A stretch of DNA of 18,760 bases from JACKLD01 sp049297695 (GTDB lineage Bacteria; Pseudomonadota; Alphaproteobacteria; UBA2136; UBA6156): assembly GCA_049297695.1 (NCBI GenBank), contig JBAQUT010000061.1:1-18760 (forward strand), in the 5' to 3' direction. Shown here piece after piece: positions 14,750-18,760 of this stretch. The notes under the pieces were generated by a model that was given only the letters and a program-made list of their open reading frames with translations, was not told where the DNA came from and searched no databases. The stretch's first letter is position 1. Every line of letters starts with the position of its first letter. Position numbers and translations under genes: made by a program.

Positions 14750-15063
14750 TGCCTTGCCCTTTACTTAAACTTTACCCGTTGTACCCTGGTGTTGGGGTCA
14801 GAATTTCCCAGGGCCTTGTGGCCGCAGGATACTCAACCCCTCAAATCTGTTGTGGTGGCGTGGGCCGGCTATAACCGCCAGCTTGATGCCGTTGTGTGGG
14901 TGCGGCTTTAACTCAGCCGTACCCCGCAAGCCTCTCCCCAGATGTTTGCGTGTCGCAGCTCGTGTTAAGGGCTGCTGACAAAACCCATCATGCATCCCCC
15001 CGCCCCCCTTCACAAGCACCTGCAACTTGCTGCAACTTCGGCGAACCGATTGATAATACGTTT

Positions 15064-15237
15064 CAATCTGCCCCCATTTTAGGCATCTCTTACAACCTTC
15101 TTACATCTACCCCCTGTGTCTTTTTGGTGTGCAACATACTACATGTTGTGGTATACGCGCTTTTACAGGGGTCGGCCCTTGGAGTTTCAAGCACTTTTCC
15201 AAACGCCTAGGCCCTGCTTTTTGGCAGGGGGATTTTT
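15064..15237 (+). ncRNA. Possible small RNA ending at an orphan terminator
   Basis: A weak promoter (TTGCTG 15027-15032, 19 bases, GATAAT 15052-15057) would start a transcript near 15064. It would contain an outer stem CCCCTGT (15111-15117)/ACAGGGG (15165-15171), an inner hairpin CAACAT-ACTAC-ATGTTG (15132-15148), and end at the 15212-15237 terminator. No known RNA family is recognised. This is inference only; the ends are guesses. Confidence 0.22.
15212..15237 (+). terminator. Plus-strand intrinsic terminator with no gene before it
   Basis: CCCTGC (15212-15217), 6-base T-rich loop, GCAGGG (15224-15229), then GGATTTTT. The T-run is only on the plus strand, yet the adjacent genes on both sides are on the minus strand. 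Confidence 0.5.
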
Positions 15238-15281
15238 CGACAAGATTTTACACCCTATCAAACATAGCCTCACCTAACACA

Positions 15282-15301
15282 AAAGCCCCCGTAGGGGCTT
15301 T
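15282..15301 (-). terminator. Flagellin intrinsic terminator
   Basis: AAAGCCCC, 4-base loop, GGGGCTTT, then TTTTGTGTT on the minus strand, 21 bases after the flagellin stop. A strong, compact hairpin. Confidence 0.85.
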
Positions 15302-15321
15302 GTGCAACCTTAGTTTCCGAA

Positions 15322-17646
15322 CTACTGGAGCAGACGGAGCAGCAGGCTGGGCTGTTGGTTCGCCTGGGCGAGCAACGACACACCGGCTTGCAGCAGCACT
15401 TGTTGGCTGGTGAACTCGGTGATTTCGGCACTCACGTCCACGTCCATCAAACCGCTTTGGGCAGCTGTGGTGTTTTCAATGCTCACGGCAATACTGGCCG
15501 CAGCAAAGTCCAGACGAGATTGGTTTGCACCAATGTCGGCTCGTTGGCTGGATACGGTGGTAATCGCCGCATTCAGGGCCGTAATGGCCAACTCGGCGTT
15601 ATCAGCCGTGTCCACCGTGCTGGAGTCAATCCCCAACTGGCTGGTTGTGGCCGAATCCAACGCAAACGTAATGTTGTCGTTGGTGGTCACACCCGTACCT
15701 ACTTTAAACGAGAAGTTGGTCGACTCACCGGTGTTTTCGTTCGCACCAATCACTTGGCCCAATTCGCCAAGGTCGATTTCAAACGAGTCACTGGCATCCA
15801 CAGCACCTGTCAGGTTGAACGAGAAGGTGATGGTGGCGCCTGCAGCCGAACCGTTACCCGTCAAGGTTACGGTTTTCACGCCGGTTGTGGTCAAGTCCAC
15901 AGCGGTGTTGGTGAAGGTTGTACCATCGCTCAGCGTCAAGGTAGCATCGGATGAGTTGGCGGTGCTGGTGTCAAACGTCACCTTCGCCACATCAATGTCA
16001 CCAAAGTCAAACGTGCTGGTAGACGATTTGCTAGCAGCCAGCAAGTTAATGCTGCTGTTTTGGATGGCAGGGTTGTGGTCCAAGTCAATCGCACCCAAGG
16101 CGGCCGTGCTGGTTGTACCAAACGTACCTGTGGTGGTGATGGTCAACACAAAGCTGTTACCATCGCCATCTTCATAGGTATAAGCCGATGAACCCGAGTT
16201 GAAGTTACCCGTGCTGCTGGTTGTGAAGGTTTTACCACCAAAGGTGATGTTACCTGCGCCTACAGCTGTAGGTGCGCCCGTTGTACCGGCAGTACCCAAC
16301 ACCGGAGCTGTGGCACCTTCAATGGCGCTCAGCAAGGGGGGGTTCAAACCGTTAAAGCTGGTCGAGGTAATAACCGTTGCCGTAATGGCTGGGGTCGTAC
16401 CGTTACCTGCACCTACCGTCGCGGCGGCAAAGGTTACGTCGCCAGCATTCACGTCCACGCGGCTGCTGTTGATACCTTGTACCGTAGACGTGATAGTTGC
16501 GGTGTTACCGTTGGCCAAGGCCGTACCCACAGTAAAGCTGAGGTCCACTTCGTTACCCGAAGCGTCAATCAGAGTGACTGTTTTGGCACCGGTTGTGCTC
16601 AGGTCTACCGTACCACCGGTGGCACCGGAAGACGATTTCACGCTGAACTGGTGGCTCGCACCATCGTTACCCGTAAAGCTTGCGCTTTGAATGGTCGATT
16701 GCGTACCAGCCGTAGAACCTGCACCGGTAATGGTAAACACCAAACCGTTCAAGTCGTTGGCAACCACACCGCCCGTACCGTTGGCCTTCAAGCGGAATTC
16801 ACTGATGCTGGACAAACCGGCTGTGGTGGTAATGGCGGAACCACTGGTGTTGGCGGCCACGTAACTGGCTTGCCGCGTACCGTTGGTGGCGCTGCTGCTC
16901 ACGCTCTTATCAAAGTTACTGTTAAGCACAACCGTGGCACCCAGTGAACCGAAGGATACGGTTTCGGTAGCACCCACCGCAATGTCGGCCGTGGCCAGGG
17001 TTACGGATTGACTGTTACCCGTTTCCAAGTTGGTCATGGTTGCGGTTTTGTTGGCAGCGTCGTAAGCAAATTTCACCACACCGTCGCCGAAGTCGCTGTT
17101 GAACGAGATGCTTTGCACACCTTCGCTGATCAGGTTTTCAGCGGCGTTACCAACCGAGCTACCATTCACGGTAACCGAGGTACCTGCGCTGGTGATGCTG
17201 TTCACGCTGGCGGCCACAGTGGTGGAGCCGGAGAGCAAGCTGGTACCGTTAAAGTTTGTAATACCGGCAATACGGTCGATTTCTGAACGGAGGTTCGTGA
17301 ACTCTTGGTTCAGCAAGCTACGTTCCGAGTCAGACAACTGACCGGATGAAGACTGCACGGCCAGAGCTTTTTGACGTACCAGAATGTCACCCACGGTTGA
17401 AAGAGCACCGTCGGCAATCTGCAGCAAGCTTACGGCCTGGCTGGCGTTGTTGGCGGCGGAGTTCAAACCGGCTACTTCGGCACGGAGTTTGCTACCCACG
17501 GCCAGAGCAGCGGCGTCGTCTTTGGCGGTTGGCACGCGGCTACCAGATGAAAGCTTGGCGAGTGAGCTTGCGGTTTTATCACCGGCAATGCCCAAGTAAC
17601 GCTGCGACGTTAAGGCCGACAGGTTGGTGTTAAAGGTAATACCCAT
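15322..17646 (-). CDS. Very long flagellin
   Basis: A 774-residue flagellar filament protein. The N-terminal D0/D1 helices (about 5-140) are typical: NTNLSALTSQRYLG, LSSGSRVPTAKDDAAALAV, ASQAVSLLQIADGAL, LNQEFTNLRSEIDRIA and TNFNGTSLL. The C-terminal helices (about 690-774) carry ALNAAITTVSSQRADIGANQ and end in LLAQANQQPSLLLRLLQ. The 550-residue centre is Thr/Ser/Gly/Ala-rich, beta-type, with few charged and no Cys residues; it contains related units such as VDLSTTGAKTVTL (near 16534-16614) and VDLTTTGVKTVTL (near 15815-15905). It is exported by the flagellar type III system without a signal peptide. GTAGGGAC about 8 bases upstream is the likely ribosome site. A strong terminator follows, so it is transcribed alone. 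I leave the symbol open because flagellin naming varies. Confidence 0.95.
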   Translation of the reverse strand: MGITFNTNLSALTSQRYLGIAGDKTASSLAKLSSGSRVPTAKDDAAALAVGSKLRAEVAGLNSAANNASQAVSLLQIADGALSTVGDILVRQKALAVQSSSGQLSDSERSLLNQEFTNLRSEIDRIAGITNFNGTSLLSGSTTVAASVNSITSAGTSVTVNGSSVGNAAENLISEGVQSISFNSDFGDGVVKFAYDAANKTATMTNLETGNSQSVTLATADIAVGATETVSFGSLGATVVLNSNFDKSVSSSATNGTRQASYVAANTSGSAITTTAGLSSISEFRLKANGTGGVVANDLNGLVFTITGAGSTAGTQSTIQSASFTGNDGASHQFSVKSSSGATGGTVDLSTTGAKTVTLIDASGNEVDLSFTVGTALANGNTATITSTVQGINSSRVDVNAGDVTFAAATVGAGNGTTPAITATVITSTSFNGLNPPLLSAIEGATAPVLGTAGTTGAPTAVGAGNITFGGKTFTTSSTGNFNSGSSAYTYEDGDGNSFVLTITTTGTFGTTSTAALGAIDLDHNPAIQNSSINLLAASKSSTSTFDFGDIDVAKVTFDTSTANSSDATLTLSDGTTFTNTAVDLTTTGVKTVTLTGNGSAAGATITFSFNLTGAVDASDSFEIDLGELGQVIGANENTGESTNFSFKVGTGVTTNDNITFALDSATTSQLGIDSSTVDTADNAELAITALNAAITTVSSQRADIGANQSRLDFAAASIAVSIENTTAAQSGLMDVDVSAEITEFTSQQVLLQAGVSLLAQANQQPSLLLRLLQ

Positions 17647-18058
17647 TGTTTTTGTCCCTACTTAGGATTTATCTAAAACTGGTTACATACCAGCTGGGTG
17701 AAGCCAACCATAAGTAAGGCACCTATGTCTACCCCCTCGCTGCTTGCTTACGCATAAGCCCGCATCCTCCATGGCATCTATGCACCACACCTCAAACAGC
17801 TACCTGACACTCCCCACAACTGCCTATTTTCTGCGCACTTCAAGGTTTCGCATCTTCATGTAGTTTTCACTTATATTTCCTTACGCTCAAGCAAAGTTCA
17901 TGTTCCAACCGTTTGTTTTTCGGTGCACCCCCCTGCGGCAGTTGCGTCACACTTCCCCCTTGGCGGACGCGCGGGCATGTGCAAACGTGCTTGCCAGTAC
18001 GTTACCCATCTGGCACGTAGGCCGCCCCAACAAGAATAAAATATAAGGGTCGCTGCGC
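17647..18058. other. Intergenic region between flagellin and fliF
   Basis: Divergent upstream region of the flagellin gene and fliF. No gene is supported. The fliF-proximal end holds a sigma-54-like element (18011-18025). I do not find a well-spaced sigma-28 or sigma-54 site for the flagellin gene; TTGGCTTCACCCAGC on the minus strand near 17690 has the two blocks one base too close. Confidence 0.6.
18011..18025 (+). promoter_or_regulatory. Sigma-54-like promoter of fliF
   Basis: TGGCAC-GTAGG-CCGC has the essential GG (18012-18013) and GC (18024-18025) 10 bases apart. The -12 block is CCGC rather than TTGC. The predicted start near 18037 lies 22 bases before the fliF ATG. Confidence 0.45.
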
Positions 18059-18760
18059 ATGGAATCACTCCTCAATGCCTTTCGGAGTTTAGGCCCTGCC
18101 CGTATTTTGGCTTTGTTTTTCGGTCTCTCCGCCACAGTGTATATGAGCGGCATGGTGGTCAACAAACTCAACGCCCCTGGCCTTGCGCTTTTGTACGGGG
18201 GGCTTAACCAACAAGAAGCCAGCGCCATCACCCAATACCTTGGCAGCCAGAACATCAGCTTTGAAACCAAGGGCGATGGCGCCGTGTACGTGCCCGCCGA
18301 CCAAGTGGGCAACCTGCGCCTGCAAGTGGCTGGCCAAGGGTTGGTGGGCGGCAGCAACGCAGGATATGAGTTATTTGACAGCGCCAGCAGCTTTGGCACC
18401 ACCAACTTTGTACAAAACCTGAACGCCAAACGGGCCTTGGAGGGCGAGCTGGCCCGCACCATCGGCACCATCCCCGCCGTTACCGGCGCCCGCGTACACA
18501 TTGTTATGCCCAAGCAAAACCTGTTTTCCAGCCAGCAAGTGGCCCCCAGCGCCGCCGTGGCGTTAAACGTGGGCGAGCGCAAGCTGGAAGAGGCGCAAGT
18601 GAACAGCATTGCCCAATTGGTGGCCGCCGCCATACCCAACTTAACGACCGACACCATTACCATTATCGACCAACGCGGCGCCCTGCTGTACGATGGCCGC
18701 ACCGCCAACCAGCCCACCACCAAGGCGTTGGGGGTGAAATCCGCCTTGGAAGACCAATAC
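18059..18760 (+). CDS. fliF: Flagellar MS-ring protein FliF, 3' end outside window
   Basis: The first 234 codons of the MS-ring protein, the inner-membrane base of the flagellar rotor and export gate housing. A short cytosolic start (MESLLNAFRSLGPAR) leads into a transmembrane helix (about 15-36). The YscJ/FliF periplasmic domain follows: LNAPGLALLYGGLNQQEASAI in two parts, GDGAVYVPADQVGNLRLQVAGQG, FGTTNFVQNLNAKRALEGELARTI split near residues 114-138, VTGARVHIVMPKQNLF, and SIAQLVAAAIPNL with TITIIDQRGALL. AAGGGT lies 8 bases before the ATG. It is divergent from the flagellin gene. The C-terminal FliG-binding part is outside the window. Operon partners (fliG, fliH, fliN) would be expected to the right. 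Confidence 0.95.
   Translation, partial: MESLLNAFRSLGPARILALFFGLSATVYMSGMVVNKLNAPGLALLYGGLNQQEASAITQYLGSQNISFETKGDGAVYVPADQVGNLRLQVAGQGLVGGSNAGYELFDSASSFGTTNFVQNLNAKRALEGELARTIGTIPAVTGARVHIVMPKQNLFSSQQVAPSAAVALNVGERKLEEAQVNSIAQLVAAAIPNLTTDTITIIDQRGALLYDGRTANQPTTKALGVKSALEDQY

Larger units (their letters stand above)
14750..15321. other. Long intergenic region between nrdA and the flagellin gene
   Basis: No convincing gene is seen. It must hold the nrdA promoter, but I cannot place it. Visible items: a stem GGGTGCGGCT/AGCCGTACCC with one G-U pair (14898-14907, 14915-14924); a tandem 10-base direct repeat TGCAACTTGC/TGCAACTTCG (15021-15040); an inverted repeat GATTGA/TCAATC near 15049-15069; nested stems at 15109-15172; and two terminators (15212-15237 plus, 15282-15301 minus). 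Confidence 0.6.

Noticed and set aside
12938..14911. 657-codon open frame on the plus strand
   Set aside because: It lies antisense to the fully supported nrdA, is rich in His/Gly/Val/Ala as expected from a mirror of GC-biased codons, and has no domain pattern.
14790..15060. Cobalamin riboswitch, SRP RNA, tmRNA or RNase P RNA in the nrdA leader
   Set aside because: I looked for the conserved blocks of each on both strands and did not find them; only simple stems are present.
15129..15150. NrdR box at the CAACAT/ATGTTG palindrome
   Set aside because: Spacing and core do not fit the usual NrdR consensus, and no second box at the expected distance is seen.
17947..18723. 258-codon minus-strand open frame at the right end
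   Set aside because: Antisense to fliF, whose protein matches the MS-ring family along its whole visible length.
1..18760. CRISPR arrays, insertion sequences, prophage or tRNA genes
   Set aside because: No repeat-spacer pattern, transposase, integrase or tRNA-like sequence was seen.

Overview
The window looks like chromosomal DNA from a motile, PHA-making Gram-negative bacterium, most likely an alphaproteobacterium. The support is a class I PHA synthase (phaC), a class I ribonucleotide reductase whose large subunit lacks an N-terminal ATP-cone, a flagellin and the start of fliF, and Sec and lipoprotein export signals. Composition is moderately GC-rich, with C-runs and a strong purine/pyrimidine skew between strands in the core genes. 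I cannot fix the genus. There is no CRISPR array, insertion sequence, tRNA or rRNA that I can support.

Layout. 1-1484 (minus): a TcpQ/STN-like periplasmic protein followed by a lipoprotein secretin that runs off the left edge, likely part of a type IVb-pilus-like machine. 1593-3082 (plus): a GlmU uridyltransferase domain as a stand-alone gene, coupled by a 4-base ATGA overlap to a separate left-handed beta-helix acyltransferase-like gene. 3083-5536 (minus): a divergent homoserine-dehydrogenase-like protein, then two exported or anchored M15-type peptidase-like proteins. 5609-7333 (plus): phaC. 7330-8590 (minus): trmD followed by a nucleoside 2-deoxyribosyltransferase-like gene. 8688-9425 (plus): a lipoprotein of unknown function. 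9422-10894 (minus): a HerA-like (DUF853/YjgR) ATPase. 10958-14749 (minus): nrdA, a VOC-fold gene, nrdB and an 85-residue unknown protein, closed by a terminator. 14750-15321: a long intergenic region with hairpins and a plus-strand terminator that serves no visible gene. 15322-17646 (minus): a very long flagellin with its own terminator. 18059-end (plus): fliF, running off the right edge, with a sigma-54-like element upstream.

How it fits together. Most genes are housekeeping: UDP-GlcNAc supply, tRNA m1G37 methylation, dNTP synthesis, carbon storage and motility. Lower-GC genes of accessory character are threaded between them: the beta-helix gene, a secreted peptidase-like gene, the deoxyribosyltransferase-like gene, the lipoprotein, the 85-residue gene and the VOC gene. 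Several are tightly coupled to core genes. All three convergent gene pairs abut or overlap by 4 bases, leaving no room for terminators.

I see no clear-cut new defence or mobile system. The leads most worth checking are the split GlmU with an unusual second half, the VOC gene translationally coupled to nrdB inside the ribonucleotide reductase operon, the homoserine-dehydrogenase paralog lacking its catalytic residues, the tandem M15-like pair, and the possible small RNA between nrdA and the flagellin gene.
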